This document shows positions 35,569-46,217 of a DNA stretch of 64,000 bases, in pieces. Within the stretch, counting starts at the first letter, position 1. Each line of letters begins with the position of its first letter. The stretch is from NCBI GenBank assembly GCA_948474755.1, contig CAOLHI010000419.1, positions 248,001 through 312,000 on the forward strand, given 5' to 3'. The notes under the pieces were generated by a model. That model was not told the origin of the DNA. It did not search any database and worked only from the letters and a program-made list of their open reading frames with translations. Source of the DNA: Ctenosaura bakeri (lineage: Eukaryota > Chordata > Lepidosauria > Squamata > Iguanidae). A program made the translations under genes and the position numbers.

Positions 35569-35808
35569 GGTCATTTCCGCACAAGGCTGTTATAGCGCGA
35601 TGATTCCCCTTTCAACATCCTCTGGAATCCTGGGGTTTGCAGTTTCTTCAAATTGTTTTCTGTCATACATTGGAAACAGAAAAATCAAATGCTGTTATAT
35701 GTTGATGAGATGACCTGGCTGGCCGCTCCCCAAATTGCAAACTCCAGAATTCCATATGATGTTGAAAGTTGAATCATATCATTGTAACAGTCTAGTGCAG
35801 AAATGCCC
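35569..35808. mobile_element. Foldback DNA element, subfamily B, inside Vingi
   Basis: Ends GGTCATTTCCGCACAAGG and CTAGTGCAGAAATGCCC, flanked by TTA (35566-35568) and TGA (35809-35811), a possible decayed triplet duplication. Arms CTTTCAACATCCTCTGGAAT and ATTCCATATGATGTTGAAAG pair. A longer unique centre separates the arms than in other copies. It interrupts the Vingi RT and is therefore younger. Confidence 0.75.
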
Positions 35809-36137
35809 TGACTCTTATGCCTTTAGAGGGTGAGTTATGACAATGTTCAAGTTTGCCATATTCACTGTAGCAGCCCAAAAGATCTGCTGCAAATTCCTAA
35901 AAACATCAGCAGTGGATTGCAAAGGGGATGAATTGTAGCTGCTGTTATTATTGTTGGTTCAACAGTTTATTCAGTAACTTTTGGTTTTGCTCTTTCATTG
36001 TTGACCTTCTGTATTATTCCTTTGCCTAATGTAAGTAAGTATGTCAATAGTATATGATTTGTTGTATCAGATACCCTATATTATCGAAATGTTTTGTAAT
36101 GGATGTTGTGCTACAGGCAAATAAAATTCTTGATTGA
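35809..36137 (+). mobile_element. Vingi LINE 3' end
   Basis: After the inserted foldback element the sequence continues to a terminus ending GCTACAGGCAAATAAAATTC followed by TTGATTGAT. The second Vingi copy in the window (56422-57000, minus strand) ends the same way (GCTACTTGTGGCTGAAATAAA followed by TCAATCAAT), which supports a shared 3' end. Confidence 0.6.
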
Positions 36138-36463
36138 TATCTATTGATAGTTTCCAAGGGTTTTACTCATTTCTCATTCCAGTTCATTTTTCTTTTGTCC
36201 CATTCCTGAGAATGAGGGCTGTTGTATTATTGAGATTCTTCCACAAGCTTTTTTCAGCTAAAGAAGTAAAAATGCTAAAAATGAATAATAAAATGTTGTA
36301 TATAATGTGGGTTTTTAACCATCAAGATATATACAGATTCACCTATTTCCAACAGAAATAAAAGGGATTAGAAAAATCCTCAAATTGGACTGGATCATGC
36401 CTTTGGTTAGAAATGAATGCCAATTTTCAATCAAATTAATGAATCATACATTATTAATTGAGA

Positions 36464-36662
36464 GCAGGCATTGTGCAGTGATTTGAATGTTGGACTAGGA
36501 CTCTGGGAGACCAGGACTTGAATCATCACTCAGCCATGGAATCCCACTGGGTCACCTTGGGCAAGACATGTTCTCTCAGCCTGAGAAGGAAGGCTATGGC
36601 AAATCTTCCTTATCAAGAAAATCTTATGGTAGAGTCTCTGTAAGTGAATGTCATCTACAGGG
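36464..36662 (+). mobile_element. Sauria-type tRNA-derived SINE
   Basis: Head TTGTGCAGTGATTTGAATG, then TTGGACTAGGACTCTGGGAG, core CCACTGGGTCACCTTGGGCA, then CTCTCAGCCTGAGAAGGAAG and a tail that degenerates near 36660. The B-box region (GGACTTGAATCA) departs from the RNA polymerase III consensus, so it is not expected to be transcribed. Confidence 0.85.
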
Positions 36663-39224
36663 TAACCCTTTGCTGTGGAGAACACATTCTGAAGTTAATA
36701 GTAGTTTATTTAAAGAAGAGTCATGAGTAACAGCTGCACACTTCCACAGAAGTTGCCAGAAGTGAATTGTACAGCAATCATACATTTTCTTATAAGCAAT
36801 CCATTACAAATTCACACACATTAAGCTTTTATTGGTTAGTAAAGTGTTGCACTGTTTTTCCCTGGTTGGTGCTTTCCCCAGACTTTCTCAACCCTGAGCA
36901 GTTGTTGACTTGCTTCCTTAGCCCTCTCCATTTTGTCAACACACTTTGTTCTCATAACTTCACATTTATTTTCCTATTTTTACTCTCCACCGCCACCCAC
37001 TCCACTTGGTTGGTTACATTATAACAATTCAACATGTACCGAAAGGTAGATTCTCCTACATGACAGCAAGCATAGCATTTAGCAGGATATATGATATACA
37101 ATATGTAACGTAAGCATATATATGAAAGGTGACCCCCTTCTACATTTTCCATATTATGACAGGGAGGCATTGCAACCTGACCATGAAAGTAGATTTGAAG
37201 GCATATAACTGCCACCACCATAAATACACCACATACATTAGTATTAGAGCTTTTGGGAGTGGACAATTTTTTTTTCAGTTCATCTTGGATTGCTCCAATA
37301 CATTGTGATTAATTGAACTAGTGCACAATTTCTCTCACACAAATTTAAAAAATTAAAATTAGAGGGAAAAAGCCTCACTGATTTATGAATTCTAAAGGAA
37401 GAATACTGAAGTTTTAAGATTAAGAATTCTTAATTCTAGGTTCCATGTGGATGGACTTCTTTATATGAAAGAACATTCCTTCAATTGAATCTACAGCTAG
37501 CATCTGAAGATATATAGGCCAATCTTATTTTTACTTCCTCAGTGAAAATTAATACATGGTTGTCCTGGTAAAATAAATGCAATTACTCCACACCTCAATA
37601 TATCAGGGCCCAATAATGTCTGTTTCTGGACCTGTACATTACCTGAGCTGTTTTTTTCCAAATGTACTGTCACAGTAAGTTTCAAAGGGCAATAACAGTC
37701 TGAGGAATCAATTGCATTAGCTATTTTTATTATTATTATTTTTGAACACTGGCAACCTTTCCATTGATTGTGATGATTCTTACAGGCTTGCACCTGCTGC
37801 CATTGCAGTTTCCGATTCATTTTCCAGCATTTTCAACTCATTCATATGTTTCAATCTAATGTGGTGACACAAGCATTTGAGAATACACCAGCTGTTCCTG
37901 CTTTGCTTCGATACTCCAATCTAGCAACATGTGCTTTGTTTTAGATTTCTATTATAGCTGTGGTGGATTCTTCTGGAACACACAACTGGATGAATGAAAT
38001 ATTATTCTGTCATAGCTGCAGCTGCAAAGTATCAGGATAAAGATAAAAATCATGGAGTAACAAAGGTGGCTTCAGCAGCTCATTTAAGAAACAGCAAAGA
38101 AATCCCTAAGTGGTTGTACAACAGTATTTGGAGCAGCAATAATAAACTATCTCCATTTTGGGATTAGAAATATTGCAGCCTGGTTTTAATTCATTTTTGA
38201 CATTGTGATAATGGAGGGATCACTGCAGCACTGAACTTCATTGAGCTCTGTGGAGCAAGGAAATCTATTAAACGTTACACACACGCAGAGACAAATATTT
38301 AATCAAGGAAAGAAAAAGAAATTGGTGCATAGCATTGTGATACATACCCTCCAAATGTCATAATTTAGCAGTCCTAATTAATTTAATGTGATCCCACTTA
38401 TTCAGCTGCTTTTAAAATGTCCCAATTCCCCTTTCCTTCTTCCATTCCTCCTTTTGTCTTTAGCTTCCTCTCCTTGCTTCAAATTGAGTTAAGAGTGCAA
38501 AAATATTTTGCATTAAATTAACTCATTAGTGGGGAAGGAGGAGAGCATGGAGCAAAATCTTGTCTTTCCCAGAAGACTCAGGAAAAAACAAACTGCCACA
38601 GCCTCTGCTGGCTTGTCCTCCTCATTAGTACCTTTTGCCATCTTGACTACACTCTGATGCTGCATAGTCACTTATATCTCAGGTTTCATCTATGACATGT
38701 TGGAGGGTATATACTGATGCTCCTCAAGTGACACCACCTAGCTAGACCAAACCCTGATGTTTGCAGTCTACTTTCTGAACTCAGAATTCTTTAATGTGAA
38801 AAACAATCACCTTAGAATATTTTATCTGCCAGGTCCTTTCCATCGTTATGCTGGTGTGTGGTTGGTGTATGTGTGTTCGTTTCCTGTTATAGGAATTTTA
38901 AAATTGTTGTACACTGTTCTGGGTGATAAAATACATTGAAAGAGGGTTGGGTGCTCTTCAAAACAAAGAGACTCATTTATATTTTAGGGTTCTGCTGAAT
39001 ACAACTTTAATGTACAATGTGCACTATGTAGACAAATCATAGTCTTAATACAACATTTTGCTTACTGAATAGCTGAAAAATGGTGATGCATATTGGAATA
39101 AAAATTAGAAAATAGCATGAGTGTCCAGGCCTGCAAGAAACTATGAGAAACACTGAGAATACTGGGAAGTACGCTTTTGACTGTGTCTAGGATCTAATGA
39201 AGGTTTTACTGTGGCAGTTGTCAA
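36663..39224. other. Unassigned intergenic DNA
   Basis: No LINE frame, SINE or gene recognised. Frames at 36952-37266 and 37539-37820 on the minus strand lack motifs. The part 37860-38290 has no repeat, balanced composition and many short TF-site-like words; see findings. Confidence 0.45.
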
Positions 39225-39417
39225 GGGCCCTTTCACACTACATAAGTACAGCACTATGCTTCCACTTTGACCACCATGGCAACATCCTATGAAATCCTGG
39301 GATTTGCAGTGGAGGGAGTTTAGAATCAGCCAGAGACATATCCCAGGAGTCCATAGAATGCAATCATGGAGGTTAAAGTGGACTAATTCTGCTATAATTA
39401 TGTAAGGGTGAAAGGGC
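39225..39417. mobile_element. Foldback DNA element, subfamily A
   Basis: GGGCCCTTTCACACTAC at the left, GTAAGGGTGAAAGGGC at the right; arms CCACTTTGACCACCATGG / CCATGATTGCATTC-like and CTATGAAATCCTGGGATTTG. Flanking triplets do not agree. It lies about 100 bp from the solo LTR. Confidence 0.75.
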
Positions 39418-39729
39418 ATGATCCCAAATAGGTAAATGAGGTGACTTCACTGCAAAGCTTGCAAAGCCCAGTCCATGCCAGACCTCACTGGGTTATTTTA
39501 CCAAACCTTTGGAGAGTTGTTGATAAAACAATATACTGTTACCCTGTTTACTGCGGGTTCTGGGAGGGACACCTAAAGAACCAAACAACAACACAACTTT
39601 GGGGAAAATTAGCTGGAGCACTCACTAAAGCTAGCGAGAGGCAGGGTGACTTAGCAGGATCTTGCAACCCAGCGTCTACGGGGTCAGGTCAGTCAAGCAG
39701 TCAGACGGGTTATAGTAATGAAAAGGATG

Positions 39730-39735
39730 TTTATT
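39730..39735 (-). promoter_or_regulatory. Poly(A) signal AATAAA of the solo LTR
   Basis: TTTATT on the plus strand reads AATAAA on the minus strand, placed downstream of the LTR TATA box as expected for the R region end. Confidence 0.6.
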
Positions 39736-40030
39736 AAGTTCAGACAAATATTAAAGACACCACAGTCACACAGATAACTAAGGAATCAGATATTGACTTG
39801 GAATAGGTATTTTTAGAGGGAAATGGGTGATATGACACCTGCCTTGTAGTCCTGGACCTTGAGAGCAAAGTTGGGGTGTGATGAAGAAACTCAGTGCAAT
39901 AGAGCGGTCTGAGCGATCCAGGGTTGAGCAGGCTCAGTCACTGGAACTGAGGGGACGGCTCGCCAAGTGGAGTGGCGGCAAGGCTGTGTGGAACTCAAGA
40001 GCGATCCAAGGAAGGTCTCGGAATCAGGGG

Positions 40031-40038
40031 TATTTATA
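40031..40038 (-). promoter_or_regulatory. TATA box of the solo LTR
   Basis: TATAAATA on the minus strand, about 450 bp inside the U3 end. Whether it still drives transcription is unknown. Confidence 0.6.
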
Positions 40039-40490
40039 GGGCGAATTGTGACTGCAGGCCATACCTTACTCGGTGAGAACAGTGCATTTTAGGAGCGGGA
40101 CAAAGCTTTGGAAAGGTCAGAATTTAGCATGATTGACCTAGAGCCGAATTAACAATAGCGTAGCCAGTATGCAAATGCGGAGCGCTTAGTACGGCTTTGT
40201 CAGGTTGCCTGCTTGGGGCAGGGAGCCTTTGTTAGTATCGTGCATATACAATGAGGTGTTTGCTGGAGAGGTCCCTGAAGTGACGAACCGGCTGTATCTG
40301 GCCTGCCTGGGTGGATAATGGAATGTCCAGCAATTATCGGCCATGCCTGTTTGCGTGGCCTCGCAAACATGTGGAGTGGGGTGGTAGAGGAAAGCCAATT
40401 GTTTGATATCAGAGTGATATCGAGTGCTATCTCCAGGTAGGCCTGGACAGCAGTAACGATACGTCTCAGAAACCATTTGTCAACAAGAGG

Positions 40491-40965
40491 GGGACAGCTC
40501 TGCCCATTAGTTCAGGTCAGGAAATTCTGACATGCTGATTTGCAACAACCAGCCAACTTTGACTTAAACATCTTGCTGATGAGGCATATTTACTATGTCT
40601 GAATGGAAAAAGGAAAAAGATGACATTAAGTTTTAATTCTGTGTTACACTGACTTCTTCATTATGTTGTGGTTGCTTTCATTTTCATGTTTTATATGTGC
40701 TTGTTCTTCAAGAAATAAACTGGGACTGGCGCAACAGAAAGTAGGTTGATACAGTTATTTTTCAAAACAAAGAATTTAAAAAATCCTATATAATTTACTA
40801 TACATTCCTATACAACAATAACAGAGACTGGGCAGCAGCAGTAGTAGAGGGTGACACTGGCAGAAGATGTCTCAGAGATAATGGCAGTATCAGCACAGTT
40901 AACACTTGTTAGCACTGCACAGAAGAAGATAGTGGTAAATGACTCCTGAAGCCTTCTACCTTGAA
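40491..40965. other. Unassigned DNA between LTR and CR1
   Basis: Nothing recognisable; about 475 bp. Confidence 0.4.
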
Positions 40966-41511
40966 AACGCTGTGATACCACTCTATTCTGCTTTGGTTAG
41001 ACTTCATTTGGAATACTGTGTCTAGTTCTGGGCAGCTCATTTCAAGAAGGATATCGACAAGCTGGAGCGTGTCCAGAGGAGGGCGACTAAAATGGTGAAG
41101 GATCTGGAAGCCATGCCCTATGAGTAATGGCTTAGGGAGCTGGGGATGTTTAGTTTGCAGAAGAGAAGGTTAGGAGGTGACATGATAGTCATGTTTAAAT
41201 ATTTGAAGGGATGTTATGTTGAGGAGGGAGTGGGATTGTTTTCTGCTGCCCCAGAGACTAGGGAAAGGAGCAATGGATTCAAACTACAGGAACAGAGATT
41301 CCACCTGAACCTCAGGAAGAACTTCCTGATGGTCAGGGCTGTTTGGCAGTGGAATAGGCTGCCTTGGAGTGTAGTGGAGTCTCCTTCTTTGGAGGTTTTT
41401 AAGCAGAGGCTAGATAGCCATCTGTTGGGAATGCTTTGATGTGTGTTCCTGCATAGCAAGGTGTTGGACTGGGTGGCCCCTGGGGTCTCTTCCAGCTCTA
41501 TGATTCTATGA
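40966..41511 (+). mobile_element. CR1-type LINE, 5'-truncated 3' end
   Basis: The copy starts in the RT thumb/C-terminal region (a RLHLEYCV-FW stretch near 41005) and runs through to the hallmark end TCTATGATTCTATGA (41497-41511). Within it, 41146-41439 is an uninterrupted 97-codon frame with the conserved C-terminal words [34 protein letters not shown] and WNRLPWSVVESPSLEVFKQR. One in-frame stop (TAA at about 41125) separates it from the upstream part. This is the best-preserved LINE end in the window, hence relatively young. Confidence 0.9.
41146..41439 (+). pseudogene. CR1 ORF2 C-terminal open remnant
   Basis: Open for 97 codons up to the natural ORF2 stop, as judged from the WNRLP...F--RLDSHL ending that precedes the CR1 3' UTR. 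The family protein is an endonuclease/RT; the part here is distal to the catalytic palm and has no activity alone. Confidence 0.85.
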
Positions 41512-41689
41512 GATGATCCGAAATGAAACAAGAAACAGTACCAGACAGTGAGACTTCCAGATTGGAAGGCATTCAACAACCTACCAGGGAAGAGCAGAGG
41601 AGAAGTATGAGTAGCACTCTGCTAATTATTCAGATGAATTTAAGCTGAAGGGACATTCAACTGTTAACATACTCAGAGGTGAAAGAAAA

Positions 41690-43590
41690 GTCCAAAGTTG
41701 CACAACACATATTAGAAGAACATGGAATGTGATAAACATGAATCAGGAGAACCTACATATTGCAAAACAAGGAATGGAACATACAAACATTGCAATACCT
41801 CAGGTTAGCAAACTAAAATGGACAGGACTGGGATATTCTGAGTCAGGTAATTATAGTGTTTTACTGAGAAAAAGGAAATCTAAGAAGAAATGGGGTGCTA
41901 TTAATAATGAGGTAAAAACAGCAAAGGGATATAACACACAGTCTGACAGAATACCAATAAAACTTCAGTGAAATTCCATCAGTATAGCCATAATCCCAGT
42001 TTATGCTCCAACTACAGAGGCAGAAGATAAAGAGATTGAAAGATTCTATGCTGGAGTCTAGAAGGAAATTATCACATGCCAAAACAGAATGTGTTGGTAA
42101 TCATAGGTGATTGGAATGCAAAAGTAGGAAACATAGCAGAAACAAACATTGTTGGATATTTTGGCCTAGGATTGAGAAATGAAGCAGAAGAGCAACAGAC
42201 TGGTATTTGTGAAGCCAAAAGTTTGTTCATCACTAATAAAATCTTCCGGCAATCAAGGAGATGCCTGTATACATTGACATCACCTAACGGCCAATATAGA
42301 AATCAGATAGACTACATAATTGGAAGCAGTAGATGTAAGCAGATTGTAGCACCGTTAATAGTAAAAAATGAAGAGTAAAATTAAGAACACTAAAGCAATA
42401 ATTGTGCCAAAATACAATCTGAAGAACATCTGTTTAAAGATAATAGATTTGCACTATTAAGCCTAGGTGACTAGGAGTCAGAAGAACTCTGAACTGAAGC
42501 CAGGGACACTGTCAGGAAAGGCTGAAATGGTCAATATCTCTAGCCAAAAGGATAGAAAAGCCTTTTCAAGCAATTAAGGACACATAAGAAGCAAAAGTAA
42601 AAGGGGACAAAATAGAGTCAGAATCTTGAACACAATTGTTCAATGACCTGTATTCAGGAAGGAAGAGAATTCTACAGCAATCAAGACAGAGAGATAGAAG
42701 ACCACAACCAAAAAGGTAGAACATGAGAACTCTTCCACAAGAGACAAGAATTTAAAGGCATATTTTAAACCAAGAGTTGTGATACTCTACATCCAGTAGG
42801 TTAACACACCAAATGATCAAGAACAAATAAAAAGCTGTAGAAAATAATAAACTGAAGAACTATATAAAATACTCAAAATTCTATAACAAAGATTTTTACT
42901 ATATATGGCCAAGTCATGCCATAAATAGTTTCAGAAGAGGAACAGGTACAAGGGATCTTATTGCAAACTTATGTTGGATAATGGAACAATCAAAGAATTT
43001 AAGTAAAAAAAAACAGCCTGTGCTTTATAGATTAAAGGAAAGCCTTTGATTGTGTAGATCATGATATGCTATGGATCAGTCTTAAAGAAATGGGTGTACC
43101 ACAACATTTGATTATACTAATGTGTAACCTGTACTCAGGACAAGAGTACAGGCACCATTAGGGCAGAATATGGAGAAACAGAATGGCTTCCAATTGGCAA
43201 GAGGTTCAGGCAAGACTGCATTTTATTACTCTATCTGTTAAATTTGTATGCTGAATGCATCATATGCAAAGCTAGATTAGATTCTGAAGAAGGAGGTGTG
43301 AAAATTGGTTGAAGGAATATCAACAGTTTAAGATATGCAAATGACACCATGCTGCTAGCAGAAAATAGCAAAAACTTGAAATGATTACTGAAGAGAATCA
43401 AGGAAGAAAGTGCAAATGCAAGTTTATAATTGAACTTTAAGAACACAAAAATAATGATCACAGATAACTTACATAACTTTAAAGTAAACAATGAAGACAT
43501 TGAGATAGTGAAAGATTTCAGAGGTTCTGGTTTCTGGTCGTATTTGTGGAGGACATGATCTAGCAAGCTCATGCAAGATCATGAATTCCA
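41690..43590 (+). mobile_element. Bov-B (RTE) LINE, degraded endonuclease-RT copy
   Basis: The first part (41729-42378) encodes broken APE-type endonuclease: residues reading LKWTGLGYSESGNY (about 41812), a VYAPTT-like stretch (about 42000), IIGDWNAKVGN (about 42100) and YRNQIDYIIGSS (about 42290), which are the conserved catalytic blocks. The RT part follows with many frameshifts: an AFDCVDHD-like stretch (about 43045), and LRYANDTMLLAENS (about 43330) in place of the YADD palm motif, changed to YAND. RTE elements copy themselves and SINEs with matching tails. All frames are broken. Confidence 0.85.
41729..42378 (+). pseudogene. Bov-B endonuclease domain remnant
   Basis: Two adjoining open pieces (41729-41971 and 42076-42378) cover most of the APE-like endonuclease. 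The GDWNAKVGN and QIDYIIGS blocks are intact as words, with a stop at about 41969 and one at about 42060 between them. Confidence 0.8.
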
Positions 43591-43960
43591 AAGTGTCATG
43601 TCTGATTGTGGGGGGGCTTCTCCTGTCAAGCTTGTGTACTCTCTTGTGGAGAGTCCAAAGACTCCAAACCAGCCAAGATCAGGTTCTGCAGGATGTCCAC
43701 TCAGGAATGGAGCAGCTGCAGCAGATCTCAAGGCTGAGGAGATGATCACATGCATTGGTGGAGCTGGGAAGTGAATGTTTTTCACCCTTCCCCATATGGA
43801 CATTACACCAACTTTCATCTGGACCTCCATGTATGTATGTATGTATGTATGTATGTAGATAGATAGACAGACTGACATTAGTTGCTTAAAGAAGACAAGA
43901 AGCCCTTGACTGTTGTCATTGAAACTGCATCCCTAATGTTTAAAAGCCTTCTCGTAAACA
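43591..43960. other. Spacer with tetranucleotide repeat
   Basis: Contains a (GTAT)n/(AGAT)n compound repeat at 43829-43871; otherwise unassigned. Confidence 0.5.
43829..43871. repeat. (GTAT)n-(AGAT)n compound microsatellite
   Basis: About seven GTAT units followed by a few AGAT/AGAC units. Confidence 0.9.
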
Positions 43961-43964
43961 TTCT

Positions 43965-44850
43965 CTTGTGTCTTCTCTTGTGTCTCCCCTCCCATTTCTT
44001 TCAAAAATTTTGGAGACAGTTGTCCTTACCCAGTTGATGCTTTACCTAATTTTTTTTTTTTACCCATTTCAAACAGGGTTTTGTACAGGTCATTCCACTG
44101 AAACGACCTTTACTCATATAGTGAACAATATTCTAGAGGCAAAGGGGCAGTGTCAAACTTCTGTGCTGATCCTGTTGGATCTTTCTGTAGCTGTTGACAC
44201 TTCGAACCTACTGTTATGGTTGGCAACATTGGGAATAACAGGGAATGCTCTGTCCTGGTTTAATTGTTTTTCGTGTGATTCTTCCTCTTCTGTTTCATTT
44301 TGGAGACCTACGTCAAAAACATTCCCTGTAATTGTAGGGGTACCACAAGTATCATTCTTGGGTCTTCTCCCCCCCCATTATATACACTCCCCCTTGGATT
44401 TCTTAGTTCAGAATTGGGTTTTCAGCATCACTTTTATGCAGATGACACTCAGATTTCTCAGAGTTTCAAATCATGCCCACCAATGGATTTATAGAGTTGC
44501 ACAGTGGCAGCTATCTCAGTTCCCAGGAACCTTGGAATCCTGCTAGATGATTGCCTATCTCTGTATCACAGCAAATCATATAATTTCCATTTTCTGAATA
44601 TCCGCAGAACCTGGAGGTTCCTTACTGTAGAGACTGCCCATCTGCTTGTCCAGGCCTTGGTTATCTCACACCTGGATTACTATAACAGTTTACTGGCAAG
44701 TTTGCCTTCCTGCTCCCTCCTTCTTCTGATATTAATTCAGGACAATATCATCCTGGTTGTTTTAAATCTCCCTAAATATTCACCTGTTTCTTATCCCCAT
44801 AGATCTCTTCACTGGCTACCATTTTGGGTAGCCCGGTGCTCAAACTACTA
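43965..44850 (+). mobile_element. L2-type LINE, RT fragment
   Basis: Plus-strand frames show a clear L2 reverse transcriptase. At 43968-44300 there is PLPFLSKILETVVLTQL, QTGFCTGHSTETTFTHIVN, LILLDLSVAVDTSNLLL and LGITGNALSWFN. At 44325-44460, after a frameshift, come VGVPQVSFLGLLPP and HFYADDTQIS, with an intact YADD palm. At 44504-44850 there is LGILLDDCLSL, VQALVISHLDYYNSLLASLP and LHWLPFWVA. Around 44490 a piece between palm and thumb is missing. Frameshifts and the deletion make it dead, but the motifs are well kept for an L2 copy. Confidence 0.85.
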
Positions 44851-44912
44851 CACCATGGTCTCATAAATACATTTGCCATAAGTTGAAGTCGACTCAGTCG
44901 CTAACAACAGCA
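44836..44912. mobile_element. SINE-derived scraps in opposite orientation
   Basis: GGTGCTCAAACTACTACACC (44836-44855) looks like the reverse complement of the squamate SINE head, whereas TTGCCATAAGTTGAAGTCGA followed by CTCAGTCG and AACAACAG (44871-44912) looks like the forward tail. Both are short, so this is tentative. Confidence 0.4.
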
Positions 44913-45668
44913 ATACAACTTCATTGTTTTGTTTATGGTGTCTTAAGAATGACTCTAATTTAGTCCCACTTCTCTGAAAATATGAAGGTTTCTGTCCAGT
45001 TTTAGAGTACTATTCATAGTTCAGGATTTTGTTTTAGAAAAAAATTGTGCAAGAATACACAAGGTTATACAAATTATGCAATTACACTAATTCCTGCACA
45101 GAAAATGAATTTCCTACACAAAAGCTGTGCAGGAGTCCTGTTTTGAGGGCAGGAAACACAATTTGTATTCCAAAAATATGTTTTCTTGACTGAAAAGCCA
45201 TGTATATTTTTGCACAAAAGAATTTTGTACAAGGTGCAAGGAATCCTGTGGCTGTTCTCTTTTTCTTGGTGGGGCATCTTAAGAGTTGGGACACCCTTTT
45301 TTCATCAGAGATGTGAATATTAATGAATATGCTTCCTATTCCTGAGAGGAACACACTAAAATATCCTACATGCAAGTTGTGACCAATCATGATTCCTCCT
45401 CAGATGTAGGAGCTGTCTCTCAACATATCTGTGTAGTTTGAGAACTCATTTTTATGTACATTGAACAGAAATTCATGAGGGATGAATGGGATAGATGAGA
45501 TTAACTCAAGACTCTTGTGTTCATTCATTGAAAGCATCAGGTGGTGGGGTTTGCATGTATCCTTTTCTATGTTGTGGCTATGGCAATCATAATCACTGTG
45601 CACAATACCTCTGCTCACTTAGTAAGCATTCCCCTCCCTAACACTTTTGGCTGTATGAAGCATACTAA
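44913..45668. other. Unassigned intergenic DNA
   Basis: No recognised repeat or gene; the 102-codon minus-strand frame at 45082-45390 has no known domain. Confidence 0.45.
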
Positions 45669-46214
45669 GGGCTTTATCACACTACGCAAATAAATCACAA
45701 TTGCAGCAGTGTCTTCCTTGGGACTTATCACATTACCTCATTCCTCTTTTTATTATTATTATTATTTATTTGTTTGTATCCCGCCTTTCCATATGGATCG
45801 AGGTGGTGAACAACTTACAAATAGTATGTATTTCGATACATTTCTATACATGCCCCCAACAAGCTGGGTACTCATTTTACCGACCTGCGGAAGGATGGAA
45901 GGCTGAGTCAACCTTGGAGCCCGGCAGGATCAAACTCACAACCTTGTGGCTTGCAGTACTGGCATTTAACCACTGCGCCACCAGTGTTGTTTTACCAGTG
46001 GAAGAGCATTTGGAATACATTTCTTTTACAAAGGAGGATACCAGTGTTTCTTGTGTCTGTGCATGCATTAATAAAAGAAAAACTTTTCAAACGATCTTCC
46101 AGGAGAACAGAACAAAAGAGAACAGAAGAGAAACAATGTCATGTGGTAAGCCTTAGCCAAATATACTATTATCCTGCTGCAACTGCAACTGCAATTTATC
46201 ATGTGATAAAGCCC
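45669..46214. mobile_element. Foldback-type DNA element carrying another dispersed repeat
   Basis: Ends GGGCTTTATCACAC and GTGATAAAGCCC are inverted, with subterminal AATTGCAGCAG / CTGCAACTGCAATT, and flanked by TAA on both sides (45666-45668, 46215-46217). The TAA duplication suits PIF/Harbinger. Inside is a second repeat (45740-45985). No transposase is encoded; the 151-codon frame across it is a product of the inserted repeat. Confidence 0.75.
45740..45985 (+). mobile_element. Squamate dispersed repeat ('CCCGCCTTTCC ... ACCACTGCGCCACC' type)
   Basis: Begins with TTATTATTATTATTTATTTG, then TATCCCGCCTTTCC, TGGGTACTCATTTTACCGAC, GGAAGGATGGAAGGCTGAG, GATCAAACTCACAACC and ends TTAACCACTGCGCCACCAG. 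I know this block as a common squamate repeat ending in a tRNA-like head in reverse, but not its formal name. It sits inside the foldback element. Confidence 0.6.
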
Positions 46215-46217
46215 TAA

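Larger units (their letters stand above)
39518..40485 (-). mobile_element. Solo LTR of a retrovirus-like element
   Basis: The 968-bp segment is bounded by TGTTGATAAAAC and TTTGTCAACA, i.e. short inverted TGTTGA...TCAACA ends, and flanked by AGAGT (39513-39517) and AGAGG (40486-40490), a 5-bp target duplication with one mismatch. On the minus strand it has a TATA box, TATAAATA (40038-40031), and about 300 bp downstream a poly(A) signal AATAAA (39735-39730). This gives U3 of about 450, R of about 290 and U5 of about 200 bp. No gag-pol-env DNA adjoins it, so recombination between two LTRs has left a solo copy. It is less AT-rich and less decayed-looking than its neighbours. Confidence 0.75.

Noticed and set aside
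36464..36662. tRNA gene
   Set aside because: tRNA-like head belongs to a SINE; the B-box is degenerate and no cloverleaf can be completed.
45701..46156. 151-codon plus-strand frame
   Set aside because: Made from a dispersed squamate repeat inside a foldback element.
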